A DNA stretch of 64,000 bases from Maribacter hydrothermalis (lineage in GTDB: Bacteria > Bacteroidota > Bacteroidia > Flavobacteriales > Flavobacteriaceae): contig NZ_CP018760.1 of the NCBI RefSeq assembly GCF_001913155.1, positions 1,984,001 to 2,048,000 on the forward strand. The letters are read 5' to 3'. Numbering within the stretch: position 1 is the stretch's first letter; the number at the start of each line of letters is the position of its first letter. The notes under the pieces were generated by a model that saw only the letters and a program-made list of their open reading frames with translations, did no database searches and had not been told where the DNA came from. The translations under genes and the position numbers were made by a program. This document shows positions 33,733 through 42,519 of the stretch, one piece after another.

Positions 33733-36700
33733 TTAAAAATTAAACCCGGCTTTAAAACCGATACTTCTTGTGGTGGCGTATGACATATCTTCAACACCAC
33801 TTATAAATCCTTGCCCTTGTACTGCCAATTGCTCGGGGTCAAAATGCGGATTCTCCGTAATGGCAAACAAGTTCTTCCCAATTAGAGATAAACTCAACGT
33901 GGCATCTTGATTGAAAAGACTAAGATTGTCAAACGTATAACCAATGGATACTTGACGCAGCTTTAAAAAGGAAGCATCATACGTATTGTTTTCCTCGTGA
34001 TTTCTATCATAAAACTGACGGTAGTAACTTTCTGCCGTTACAGCAACGGTATTTGGTGTATACACAGGATTATCTGCAGTGCCGGTATTTACAACGCCTT
34101 TGGGTATAATTCCTTCTTCTGGTCTATTTGCTGTTTCTGCTAACTGACCACCAACGTTACCTAATGCTTTTGTTCTAGAAACAATGATTCCGCCTTGTCG
34201 CCAATCAAAAAGGAAACCCATATTCCAGCTCTTATAATTGAATTGATTATTGAAGCCCAACATAAAATCGGGATTGTAATTTCCCAGTTTTTGCAATTCG
34301 TTATTAGGGATGTATCTACCTTCATCCGTTAAGATAAAATCACCATTTTCATTTTTTAGATATCCCGTTCCGTACAAATCACCCACACGACCGCCTTCTT
34401 CTGCTTGTAAAAATACCGTTTGGTTTTGACTGTCGTAAATTCTAGAATATGCCAATGTTAATCGCCCTTCGTCTTGTGGTAGGCTTTCTACCGTAGACCT
34501 GTTTGTGCTAAAATTTAAGGTGCTGTTCCATTTTAAATTCTGACTTAGTACTGGCGAAATGCCCAAAATAATCTCCACGCCTTTGGAACGAACTTCACCA
34601 CCATTAACCACTTGCTGCGTATAACCTGAGGAAATACCTATGGGCAAAGAAATGATTTGATCTTTGGTCATTGCGTTATAATACGAAACATCAAAACGGA
34701 CTTGGTCGCCAAACAATCGTACATCTGCACCTACTTCAAATGAAGAAGTTAGTTCTGGTTGTAGATTAGCGTTTGCAATGGTATTAGAATTACTAAAGGT
34801 TGGCTGACCATTAAACGGTGTCTGTGCTACAAAAGCACCTGTAGTCTGATACGGATTTGTATCGTTACCAACCTGCGCCCAACTTGCCCTTAGTTTTGCA
34901 AAAGAAATTGCTTTAGGTAACTCAACCACTTTTGATAGTATAAAACTACTAGATACCGATGGATAAAAGAATGAGGTGTTATCAACCGAAAACGGAGTGG
35001 CCAAAGCACTGGACCAATCGTTTCTTCCGGTGACATCTAAGAAGAGGAAATCTTTATATCCAAATTTAGCTAGACCGTAAAAACTGTTTATTCTTTTATT
35101 AGATTCAAACTCGAATACTTCAATTGGTGAAGCAGCATTAGACAATCTAAAAATACCCGGTTGTGCTAAACTTGTAGTTTGTGCTTGTGAGGTAAATGCT
35201 TTTTGATCTAATCGATTTCCGCCAAGGGATACATCAACTTTAAAGTCATTGAATTGATTTGTATAGTTCAATAGGAAATCGGTATTTACTTCTCTATAGA
35301 AAACATCATGCTCGGCATAAGCGCCATTTGAAAAACGATTAGAACTATAGGCTCTTTTCAATTGGCGTAATTCACTTGAATAATCCATACCTGTTCGTAT
35401 AGATGCCGTTACGTGCTCTGTAATATCATAGCTGGCTGAGATGTTTCCGAATACCCTATCTCTATTGAACGAGTTGGTATTTTCATTAAGAATGAAATAT
35501 GGATTATCAAAATAAGTGTAGTTGAAAGAATATTGTTGAACCCCTTCTAAACCCGTTTGCCAATAATTTTTTAAGTTCTCAATATTTAAAGAACGTGGAC
35601 CCCAAGCGACCAAAGAATAGTTTGCATTTTCAGATCCATATCCATTTGACGGTCTATTATCGCTATTAGAATTGATGTAGCTTATAGATGAATTGATGCG
35701 TAATTTATCAATCGGTTGAAAATTTAAACGTGCACTTACGGTTTGTCGGTCTAAATTAACTCCCGGTATTATAGATTCACTTCTCAAATCGGTAAACGAA
35801 AGACGATAGTTACCTTTTTCAAAACCGTTAGAGATAGCGATGTTATTAATTAACGTTGTTCCGGTTTCATAGAAGTTCTTCAAATTATCGGGGTTCGATT
35901 TAAACTCCGTTGGTGTTATTGTATTCCCATTGTAAAGAGCGGTATCTCCACCTCGCACTATGGTGCCATCTGCCAAGGTTACCGGACTATCATATTGCGG
36001 AATAAGATTGCCAACATCTAAACGAGGCCCCCAACTGTAGGTAATTAAATCATTGGTTCCGCCACCTAATCCGTCTACAAAAGCAAACTCACCGGAGTTT
36101 CCTTGTCCGTATTCATTTTGAAAATTAGGCAACTGAAAGGCTGAATCCATAAAAAAACTGGTGTTGTAACTTACACCCAAACCTTTCGAATTTTTCCCGC
36201 TTTTGGTTTCAATAATTATAACTCCATTAGCTGCTCTTGTACCATACAATGCTGCGGCACTTGGTCCTTTTAAAACCGATACTTCGGCAATATCATCAGG
36301 ATTTACATCCATAGCACCGTTTCCAAAATCTATTTCTTGAAATCCGGCTGCAGCCTCATTGGTAAAGTTGAAGACCGAGTTATTGTTAATGGGTACTCCA
36401 TCTACAATAAAAAGGGGGTTATTATTAGAGAAAGAAGCTTCCCCACGAATGGTTATTTTAGAAGAAGAACCAACACCGGTAGCTCCTTGATTTATGGTTA
36501 CACCTGCCAGTTTACCTGAAAGATTATCTAAAAAGTTCACTGATTTTACCTCGGTAACTCCTTTTGCGTCTAAGCTTTGAACTACATAGCCTAATTCTTT
36601 AGTTTCTCGTTTCAAACCTAATGCGGTCAAAACCACTTCATCTAAAACTTCAGAAGAATCTTCAAGCGTTATATTAATGGTACGACGGTTATTAATTGGA

Positions 36701-36936
36701 ACAAGTTGTGTCATGTATCCTAAAACAGAAAATTCTAATGCGCCTGAAAGATTGGGTACATCAATGGTATAAAAACCACTTTCATTGGTGGTTGAACCGG
36801 TCATGGTACCAGATAATACAATGTTTACGAACGGTATGGTATTTCCATCGGTATCAGAAATTGTACCTGTAATTGTTTCTTGAGCGTTGACTATGTTCAT
36901 TATAAACAAGGTCAACACAAGTAATACGTGTTTCAT
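33733..36936 (-). CDS. SusC/RagA-family TonB-linked outer-membrane receptor
   Basis: A 1067-residue TonB-dependent transporter. It has a signal peptide ending NIVNAQ, an N-terminal carboxypeptidase-regulatory-like domain (ITGTISDTDGNTIPFVNIV, about 22-100), the plug domain with LAGVTINQ and IRGEASFSNNNPLFIVDGVPI and VLKGPSAAALYGTRAANGVIIIETK, then the long beta-barrel ending in Phe (GFKAGFNF). The pair with SusD forms one outer-membrane uptake complex. Because the genes that follow are arsenosugar-type rather than glycan hydrolases, the cargo may be an organoarsenical or its sugar part; this is inference from context only. Confidence 0.92.
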   Translation of the reverse strand: MKHVLLVLTLFIMNIVNAQETITGTISDTDGNTIPFVNIVLSGTMTGSTTNESGFYTIDVPNLSGALEFSVLGYMTQLVPINNRRTINITLEDSSEVLDEVVLTALGLKRETKELGYVVQSLDAKGVTEVKSVNFLDNLSGKLAGVTINQGATGVGSSSKITIRGEASFSNNNPLFIVDGVPINNNSVFNFTNEAAAGFQEIDFGNGAMDVNPDDIAEVSVLKGPSAAALYGTRAANGVIIIETKSGKNSKGLGVSYNTSFFMDSAFQLPNFQNEYGQGNSGEFAFVDGLGGGTNDLITYSWGPRLDVGNLIPQYDSPVTLADGTIVRGGDTALYNGNTITPTEFKSNPDNLKNFYETGTTLINNIAISNGFEKGNYRLSFTDLRSESIIPGVNLDRQTVSARLNFQPIDKLRINSSISYINSNSDNRPSNGYGSENANYSLVAWGPRSLNIENLKNYWQTGLEGVQQYSFNYTYFDNPYFILNENTNSFNRDRVFGNISASYDITEHVTASIRTGMDYSSELRQLKRAYSSNRFSNGAYAEHDVFYREVNTDFLLNYTNQFNDFKVDVSLGGNRLDQKAFTSQAQTTSLAQPGIFRLSNAASPIEVFEFESNKRINSFYGLAKFGYKDFLFLDVTGRNDWSSALATPFSVDNTSFFYPSVSSSFILSKVVELPKAISFAKLRASWAQVGNDTNPYQTTGAFVAQTPFNGQPTFSNSNTIANANLQPELTSSFEVGADVRLFGDQVRFDVSYYNAMTKDQIISLPIGISSGYTQQVVNGGEVRSKGVEIILGISPVLSQNLKWNSTLNFSTNRSTVESLPQDEGRLTLAYSRIYDSQNQTVFLQAEEGGRVGDLYGTGYLKNENGDFILTDEGRYIPNNELQKLGNYNPDFMLGFNNQFNYKSWNMGFLFDWRQGGIIVSRTKALGNVGGQLAETANRPEEGIIPKGVVNTGTADNPVYTPNTVAVTAESYYRQFYDRNHEENNTYDASFLKLRQVSIGYTFDNLSLFNQDATLSLSLIGKNLFAITENPHFDPEQLAVQGQGFISGVEDMSYATTRSIGFKAGFNF

Positions 36937-36960
36937 ATATAGCTTAGGACTGAGTTTTCA

Positions 36961-36981
36961 TTTATCCAACTTTTGGATAAA
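36961..36981 (-). terminator. hairpin between the DUF2064 gene and susC
   Basis: A 9-bp stem (TTTATCCAA at 36961-36969 with TTGGATAAA at 36973-36981, loop of 3) lies in the 53 bp between the glycosyltransferase stop and the susC start. There is no good T-run on the minus strand, so partial termination or RNA protection before susC is as likely as full termination. Confidence 0.4.
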
Positions 36982-36989
36982 AGGGGAGT

Positions 36990-37676
36990 CTAGATAAATG
37001 AAACTGTAGGTGAACCTTTGTTATATAGAAAGCTGTTTGGAAATAGAGAAGAGAAATTCTGTTTAACGTTGTATAGACTTCTGTTTATTTTTAATAAACC
37101 GATGATTAACAATAATAAACTTATAGATAGACCAGTGGAAAACGATAGTAAAGATTGTAAATCTCCTTCATTATCCAAATCCTGTAGAACAGGTAATTTT
37201 ATTAATTCTGACGATTCTTTTTGTAACCACAATGAAATTTGATGGTACAAACTAAAGCGCTGCCAAGGGAAATTTTGAAATTCAGCAACTTCAAAATTAG
37301 ATTTTTGTAGACCTAATAAATAGAAACCACCGTCAATAGAAGGACCAATTACGGTATTGCCCATTGCTAATTGTTGTGCGGTATGCTTAAGATGCTGTGT
37401 TTTTAAATGCGGTGTATCATTACCAATCGTAATAATATTTGAAAATCCCCTGTCAAAAACACTAGCAATGGCATTGGTAAAACGTTCGCCGAAAGAAACA
37501 CCAACTTGATCTTCATCTGAAAAGTGAAAAACAGGCAAGCCTGTTTTCTTTGCCTTTTTTAGCGTAGTCTGAGTTAGAACATCAAATAAATGTTCACCTT
37601 TAGGAATGTGCTTATTCGCCAAATCTTGTTTAGCGGAATTGGCAAATACTAAAATTGCTGTACCTAGTGAATTCAA
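36990..37676 (-). CDS. DUF2064 glycosyltransferase of the arsenosugar type, with membrane tail
   Basis: A 228-residue GT-A-like protein of the DUF2064 family (TIGR04282 arsenosugar biosynthesis glycosyltransferase). Signs are VSFGERFTNAIASVFDRGFSNIITIGNDTPHL with the metal-binding Asp near 104, and GPSIDGGFYLLGL near 130-142. Relatives end about where this one reads QDLDNEGDLQSLL; here some 45 more residues follow with a membrane helix (GLSISLLLLIIGLLK) and a basic tail. The start is TTG at 37676, preceded directly by an in-frame TAA. It is the first gene of the minus-strand arsenosugar cluster and may build or trim the sugar part of the product. Confidence 0.8.
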   Translation of the reverse strand: MNSLGTAILVFANSAKQDLANKHIPKGEHLFDVLTQTTLKKAKKTGLPVFHFSDEDQVGVSFGERFTNAIASVFDRGFSNIITIGNDTPHLKTQHLKHTAQQLAMGNTVIGPSIDGGFYLLGLQKSNFEVAEFQNFPWQRFSLYHQISLWLQKESSELIKLPVLQDLDNEGDLQSLLSFSTGLSISLLLLIIGLLKINRSLYNVKQNFSSLFPNSFLYNKGSPTVSFI

Positions 37677-38049
37677 TTAAATGTTCTTTCTTTTTGTTAA
37701 ACTTACGTAAAAATATAGCAAAGGTTTTCTAAGATTGCATAATTGTAAAATAAAAATATATGAAACCGTTTACATTAGGTCAAAATGTCAGTTTTAGACT
37801 GTGTGGTCGGTTTTTAGCAATACCTTTATTAATCAAACTTGTATTTTTGCCTATAAAATCATTGAAAAATTAGATTATTGACTTCTTATTATTGTAGATC
37901 TGGCATAATTTTAAGGTTACCGACCGGTTAGTCTAAAATAATTCTTAAAATTTCAAGTAGTTTTAATTTTTTTTTAGGATTCACAGGTATATGCATGGCA
38001 TAGCTATTGCCCATAGAACATCAGAAGAATTATAAAAATTTAAATACAT
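37677..38049. promoter_or_regulatory. divergent promoter region between the arsenosugar cluster and degP
   Basis: This 373 bp region separates two divergent genes and holds no ORF. TATTTTTG at 37842-37849 matches the TAnnTTTG box for rightward transcription. AGACTGTGTGGTCG at 37796-37809 agrees with the tetR palindrome at 10 of 14 positions, and ACCGACCGGTTAGT at 37919-37932 has a palindromic ACCGGT core. These suggest control by a TetR-type regulator, perhaps the one at 27525-28142. The link is not proven. Confidence 0.4.
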
Positions 38050-39561
38050 ATGAAATCAGAAACAAATACCAGAAGCGATTGGAAGGTTTACTTCTTCTCG
38101 GCAGTTATTGCTCTTGCAGTTAGTTACGGAGTAATACAATTTAACAAGCAAGATGTAAAAGAAACTAGTGGGGTTACCGTAGTAGAATCTGTTCCTGGAG
38201 CACAAGCTTTATACACCAAGGATAATGAAGGAAATATTAAGCCCTTAGATTTTACCGAAACCTCGGAAAAAGTTTTAGATGCGGTAGTGCATATTAAATC
38301 TACACAAACCAGTGGTTCTTATCACCAAGGTGCCCGCGAATTACCAGATCCTTTTAAAGAGTTTTTTGGAGATATGTTCAAAGGGCAATCTCCAGAAGGT
38401 ATGCAGTCACAACCTCGTGTTGGAACTGGTTCCGGAGTAATCATTAATGACAAAGGATATATCGTAACGAATAATCATGTTATTGATAATGCCGATGAGG
38501 TTGAGGTTACTTTATATAATAATCAATCGTATAAAGCAACGGTGATTGGTACCGACCCAACGACAGATTTAGCACTTTTACAGATTAAAGCCGATAATTT
38601 AAAAACGATGTCATTGGTAAATTCTGATGATGTAGAAGTAGGTGAGTGGGTATTAGCGGTTGGTAATCCGTTAGGGTTGAACTCAACCGTTACTGCAGGT
38701 ATTGTAAGTGCAAAGGCAAGAAGCATTCATATTAATACTGATAAATTTGCTGTTGAAAGTTTCATTCAGACCGATGCGGCTATAAACCCTGGCAATAGTG
38801 GTGGTGCATTAGTGAATTTAGATGGTAATTTAGTTGGTATCAACACGGCTATAGCAAGTACCACAGGTACCTATACAGGATACGGATTTGCAGTGCCTAG
38901 TAACATTGTCACCAAAGTAGTTGAAGATTTATTGAAATTCGGTAACGTGCAACGTGGTATGCTAGGGGTTACCATAAGAACTATGGACAGTAATTTGGCG
39001 AAAGAAAAAGATGTTGACTTTACAAAAGGAGTTTGGGTAGAGCAAGTAGGTGAAAATAGTGGTGCAGATTTAGCAGGTATAGAATCTGGTGATATTATCC
39101 TTAGCGTAAATGGGAAAGAAACAGCTTCGTCACCAAGACTTCAAGAAATTATTGCAGGTAAAAGACCTGGCGATAAGGTTACCATTGTTGTCAATAGAAA
39201 TGGCAAAGAAAAAGAATTGGAAGTAGAGCTCCATAATTCGCAAGGTGGTACCAACATTATTAAAAAGGAGGAAAAAGCCGTTTTTAACCTTTTAGGTGCC
39301 AATTTTGAGAATGTAAATAAAGACATTGCCAAGAAAATTGGTTTAGATGGCGGAGTACAGGTTACTAAATTATATCCTGGTAAGATTAAGAGTGAAACTC
39401 AAATGCGAGAAGGTTTTATTATCACCCATATTGATGGTAAACGTGTTAAGGATGTTGATGATGTTGCTTCCATTTTAGAGAACAAAAAAGGCGGAGTGAT
39501 GCTGGAAGGAGTTTATGAAGATGGCACCAAAAATTATTATGCCTTTGGATTGGATTCATAG
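38050..39561 (+). CDS. degP: DegP/HtrA-type periplasmic serine protease
   Basis: Envelope protein quality-control protease of 503 residues. An N-terminal membrane anchor (FFSAVIALAVSYGVI, about 15-29) is followed by the trypsin-like domain with the full triad H143 (TNNHVI), D173 (TDLALL) and S250 (GNSGGAL), then two PDZ domains (about 295-390, with GVTIRTMDSN and GADLAGIESGDIILSVNG, and about 410-500). The loop LA insert (GSYHQGARELPDPFKEFFG) is typical of Do-family proteases. A single-gene unit with its own promoter region, ended by a hairpin near 39700. Confidence 0.93.
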   Translation: MKSETNTRSDWKVYFFSAVIALAVSYGVIQFNKQDVKETSGVTVVESVPGAQALYTKDNEGNIKPLDFTETSEKVLDAVVHIKSTQTSGSYHQGARELPDPFKEFFGDMFKGQSPEGMQSQPRVGTGSGVIINDKGYIVTNNHVIDNADEVEVTLYNNQSYKATVIGTDPTTDLALLQIKADNLKTMSLVNSDDVEVGEWVLAVGNPLGLNSTVTAGIVSAKARSIHINTDKFAVESFIQTDAAINPGNSGGALVNLDGNLVGINTAIASTTGTYTGYGFAVPSNIVTKVVEDLLKFGNVQRGMLGVTIRTMDSNLAKEKDVDFTKGVWVEQVGENSGADLAGIESGDIILSVNGKETASSPRLQEIIAGKRPGDKVTIVVNRNGKEKELEVELHNSQGGTNIIKKEEKAVFNLLGANFENVNKDIAKKIGLDGGVQVTKLYPGKIKSETQMREGFIITHIDGKRVKDVDDVASILENKKGGVMLEGVYEDGTKNYYAFGLDS

Positions 39562-39675
39562 TCTACTTTAATCCCTCCAGAGGGTTATATTACATCTTGT
39601 TCTGGTCGGTTGAAAAGTATTTATTCCAAATTACACTTCTAGGCTTGTACCTAGGTAGTTGATTGACTAATTTTA

Positions 39676-39714
39676 TGCCGAGCGGATAATAGTATTCGCT
39701 TGGCATTTTTTTTT
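39676..39714 (+). terminator. rho-independent terminator after degP
   Basis: TGCCGAGCG (39676-39684) pairs with CGCTTGGCA (39697-39705), with one G-U pair, and is followed by nine T. It lies 115 bp after degP and 19 bp before the patatin gene, so it separates the two. Confidence 0.85.
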
Positions 39715-39732
39715 GAAATCAATTCTAGATAG

Positions 39733-40506
39733 ATGCAATTAGGTTCTAAGTCCATAGGTTTGGTGCTTTCCGGCGGAGGTATTCGAGGCATGGCGCATAT
39801 AGGTGTTATAAAGGCAATGCAAGAGTTCGGTCTTGAAGCCAAAGTAGTTTCCGGAAGCAGTATTGGTGCTTTGGTAGGTGCGTTGTATGCGGCAGATAAA
39901 CCGGTTGTAGATATGCTTAAGTTTTTTAAGGAAACACCGCTTTTTAAATACAACTATTTTGCCGTTGCCAAACCTGGATTAATAAATAGCGAAAGCTATA
40001 TAGCCTCCTTTAAAAAGTATTTTCCAGAGGATAGTTTTGAGGCTTTAAATAGAGAACTTCACGTGGTTGCTACAAATTTGCAGAAAGGTGAAGAAATTTT
40101 TATTGATAAAGGAGAACTGATAAAACCACTATTGGCTTCGGCTGCTTTACCACCTGTTTTTAGTCCCGTTGAGTATATGGGTGAATTATATGCCGATGGC
40201 GGAATCATGAACAATTTTCCTTTAGAGCCGGTTTTGTCTAGAGTAGAATATGTTATTGGCAGTAATGTTTCGGTAGTTTCTAAATTAGAAAAGAAGCATC
40301 TAAACAACTCGTTTCAATTAACAGGAAGGGTAACCGGGTTGATGATTTATGCTATTAACAGACAAAAAATCAATAATTGTAACTTGGTTCTTGAATCTAA
40401 AGAATTGGAGCATATTGGTATTTTGGATAGAAGAGGTATTGAAAAAGCTTACGCCATTGGTTATGAAGCTGCAGTTAAAAAATTTGAAGCCGTTTTTTCG
40501 GAATAA
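39733..40506 (+). CDS. patatin-like phospholipase
   Basis: Predicted lipid acyl hydrolase of 257 residues with the patatin Ser-Asp dyad: the oxyanion loop LSGGGIRGMAHIGV at 12-25, nucleophile Ser43 in G41-S-S-I-G45, and the D-G motif in YADGGIMNNFP near 155. It matches the small RssA/YchK-like bacterial members, without a signal peptide, so it is cytoplasmic or membrane-peripheral. The physiological lipid is unknown. It is convergent with the SLC13 gene, 6 bp away, and no hairpin was seen between them. Confidence 0.88.
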   Translation: MQLGSKSIGLVLSGGGIRGMAHIGVIKAMQEFGLEAKVVSGSSIGALVGALYAADKPVVDMLKFFKETPLFKYNYFAVAKPGLINSESYIASFKKYFPEDSFEALNRELHVVATNLQKGEEIFIDKGELIKPLLASAALPPVFSPVEYMGELYADGGIMNNFPLEPVLSRVEYVIGSNVSVVSKLEKKHLNNSFQLTGRVTGLMIYAINRQKINNCNLVLESKELEHIGILDRRGIEKAYAIGYEAAVKKFEAVFSE

Positions 40507-40512
40507 TTAGAA

Positions 40513-42360
40513 CTATAACATTGCACTTAAAAGCAAGGTACCCACAATCCAAAGAACTACAGAAATTACTCCGCCAATCACTAGAAAGTGTTTGAACTTA
40601 TAGATTCCCATGCTGTAAATTAAGGCATTGGTTTGATAACCTAATGGGGTAAAGAAGCTAAAATTAGCGGCGAACATTACACAAAGAATAAATGGTTTTG
40701 GGTCTAGACTTAACCCAGTAGCAAGAGAAATACCTATGGGTGCCATGATAATTGCGGTAGCATTGTTAGATACAACACTGCTTAATAACATGGTCGTCAA
40801 AAACAACAATCCGATGATGAAAATATGTTGCTGACCAGACATCAAAGCTAAAAGTTCTTCGGTAATCCAAGTATCTGCTTTGGCATTGCTCATGGCAATA
40901 CCAAGCGGTATCATCCCTGCCAATAAAAAAATAATTTGCCAGTTTATCTTTTCATAAATACGGTTTAACTCTACACATTTAAACAAGAGCATGGCTAAGG
41001 TACCGGTGATTACACTGGTCATTACCTCAAAAACTCCCGTTGCCGCCATGGTTATGGTGGCAATTAAAATCAAGATGGATAAATTTCTCTTAAACGGAGT
41101 AGCAGGCGTGCGACCTTCGTATTGATTTAATACGGCCAAGTTATTACTGTTTTCAAAATTAGAAACGAATTCTGGCCTGGTCTGTATTAATAGGCGATCA
41201 CCCACATGAAGCTTTGTAAATTCATGATTGCTTTGATGTAATCGATTTTGAAGAATACGTAACTTCTTTCGTTTATTGACCGCAAGCGGAATAGCTCTTG
41301 GGATTAACATGGTTTTTAATTCGGTCAGATTTTTACCTAGAAAACGAGAGCCTGGTAAAAGCAATAATTCAAGCAGTAAATTTTTATCCGTATTTTCAGA
41401 TTCGTCCTTATCCTTTTTATCGGAATCGGCTACTTTTTTAATTTGTGTGTTCTTGGTAGATTTAAAATGGTCTTTTTCTTCCTGTTCTACCTCAAAATAC
41501 CCTTCGCCACGCATTTTTTGAAGGTTTTCTAAACTGCAATGTAAAAGAATGACATCGTTGGGTTTGATCAGTAAATCATGATTATCCAAATTTTGGTCGT
41601 ATCCATATCTAGATAAGCGCAAAACTGTAATGTCTGCTTCTTTATACATAAAGCTTTCCCCAATGGGCGTATCAACCAACGGAGATTCTGGTTCAACGGT
41701 TAAGGTTAAAAGATAACGGTCAAGGTCATAATTATCAGAAAGTTCACCTGTATCTCTTGGCAAAAATCGATAGAAAAGGGCAATTATACCTATAGAAATG
41801 ACCAAAAAAGTGCCTCCCATGAGCGAAAATTCAAAAAAACCAAGTTTTTCGCCAGTGTACCTAGCAGCTATATTACTGACCAATAAGTTGGTTGAAGTTC
41901 CCATAAGTGTGCAGCTGCCACCAAGAATACTTGCGAATGATATAGGTAATAATAATTTTCCTGGGGGTAGTTGATATTTTTCTCTGAGCTCGGCAACTAT
42001 TTTAATGAAGACAATTACCACGGCGGTTGAGCTTACAAAAGCAGAAATGCTTCCGGCAATAAGCATAATAGCAACCGTTGCTAATACTACGGGCCAGTTC
42101 TTTAAAATTTTCAGCCCCTTCGCTAAGTATGAAATTGCACCGTTCTCTTCTAGTCCTATCGCTAAAATCATCAAACATAAAATAGTGATAACCGCTTTGT
42201 TAGAAAATCCGCTGACAGCCTCCTCCGGTGATACTAAGCCTGTCAATAATAGTGCAGCGATAATACAGAAGGATATTTTATCCATCGGGAAAATCTCAAA
42301 CGCAAACAATATAATTACAGCTGCGATGATGATAAAAACACCAATGATTTCTATAGACAT
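40513..42360 (-). CDS. SLC13/DASS-family permease with TrkA-C domains
   Basis: A 615-residue inner-membrane transporter with two groups of membrane segments around a cytoplasmic insert. The first half contains FSNKAVITILCLMILAIGLEENG and PISFASILGGSCTLMGTSTNLLVSN (the S-N-T-type sodium-site motif of the family). The middle (about 205-400) holds two TrkA-C-like domains, and the second half has SSVVSNNATAIIMAPIGISLA, the second S-N-T-like motif. Such proteins move sulfate, dicarboxylates or other anions with sodium; the substrate is not evident. A Lys/Asp/Glu-rich stretch (KKVADSDKKDKDESENTDK) marks the linker between the TrkA-C parts. Confidence 0.88.
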   Translation of the reverse strand: MSIEIIGVFIIIAAVIILFAFEIFPMDKISFCIIAALLLTGLVSPEEAVSGFSNKAVITILCLMILAIGLEENGAISYLAKGLKILKNWPVVLATVAIMLIAGSISAFVSSTAVVIVFIKIVAELREKYQLPPGKLLLPISFASILGGSCTLMGTSTNLLVSNIAARYTGEKLGFFEFSLMGGTFLVISIGIIALFYRFLPRDTGELSDNYDLDRYLLTLTVEPESPLVDTPIGESFMYKEADITVLRLSRYGYDQNLDNHDLLIKPNDVILLHCSLENLQKMRGEGYFEVEQEEKDHFKSTKNTQIKKVADSDKKDKDESENTDKNLLLELLLLPGSRFLGKNLTELKTMLIPRAIPLAVNKRKKLRILQNRLHQSNHEFTKLHVGDRLLIQTRPEFVSNFENSNNLAVLNQYEGRTPATPFKRNLSILILIATITMAATGVFEVMTSVITGTLAMLLFKCVELNRIYEKINWQIIFLLAGMIPLGIAMSNAKADTWITEELLALMSGQQHIFIIGLLFLTTMLLSSVVSNNATAIIMAPIGISLATGLSLDPKPFILCVMFAANFSFFTPLGYQTNALIYSMGIYKFKHFLVIGGVISVVLWIVGTLLLSAML

Positions 42361-42461
42361 ACCAAAATAAGCGTTGAAAATGCTATCAAAGGTATTTCAA
42401 AGTTCTAAGAAGGATATCTCAATCAAATTTAATTTTGACTTTGTGGAGGAAGATAATGAAC

Positions 42462-42501
42462 AAAATTAAACGGCATTACGAAAGTAATGCCGTTTAATTT
42501 T
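42462..42501 (-). terminator. long hairpin terminator after the PaaE-like gene
   Basis: An 18-bp perfect stem with a GAAA tetraloop (left arm 42462-42479, right arm 42484-42501), rich in A/T at its base. It follows the minus-strand reductase gene by 18 bp and precedes the SLC13 start by about 100 bp. Its symmetry would work on both strands. The gap 42361-42519 holds nothing else. Confidence 0.8.
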
Positions 42502-42519
42502 TATTTGGTAAGCTCTTAT

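Noticed and set aside
33726..33800. Longer SusD start at 33800
   Set aside because: It lies inside the susC 3' end and would put 25 residues ahead of a proper signal peptide and lipobox.
28424..37676. Classical arsenic resistance operon (arsR, arsB, arsC)
   Set aside because: No ArsR-type regulator, arsenate reductase or arsenite pump was found; only arsenosugar-type genes are present.
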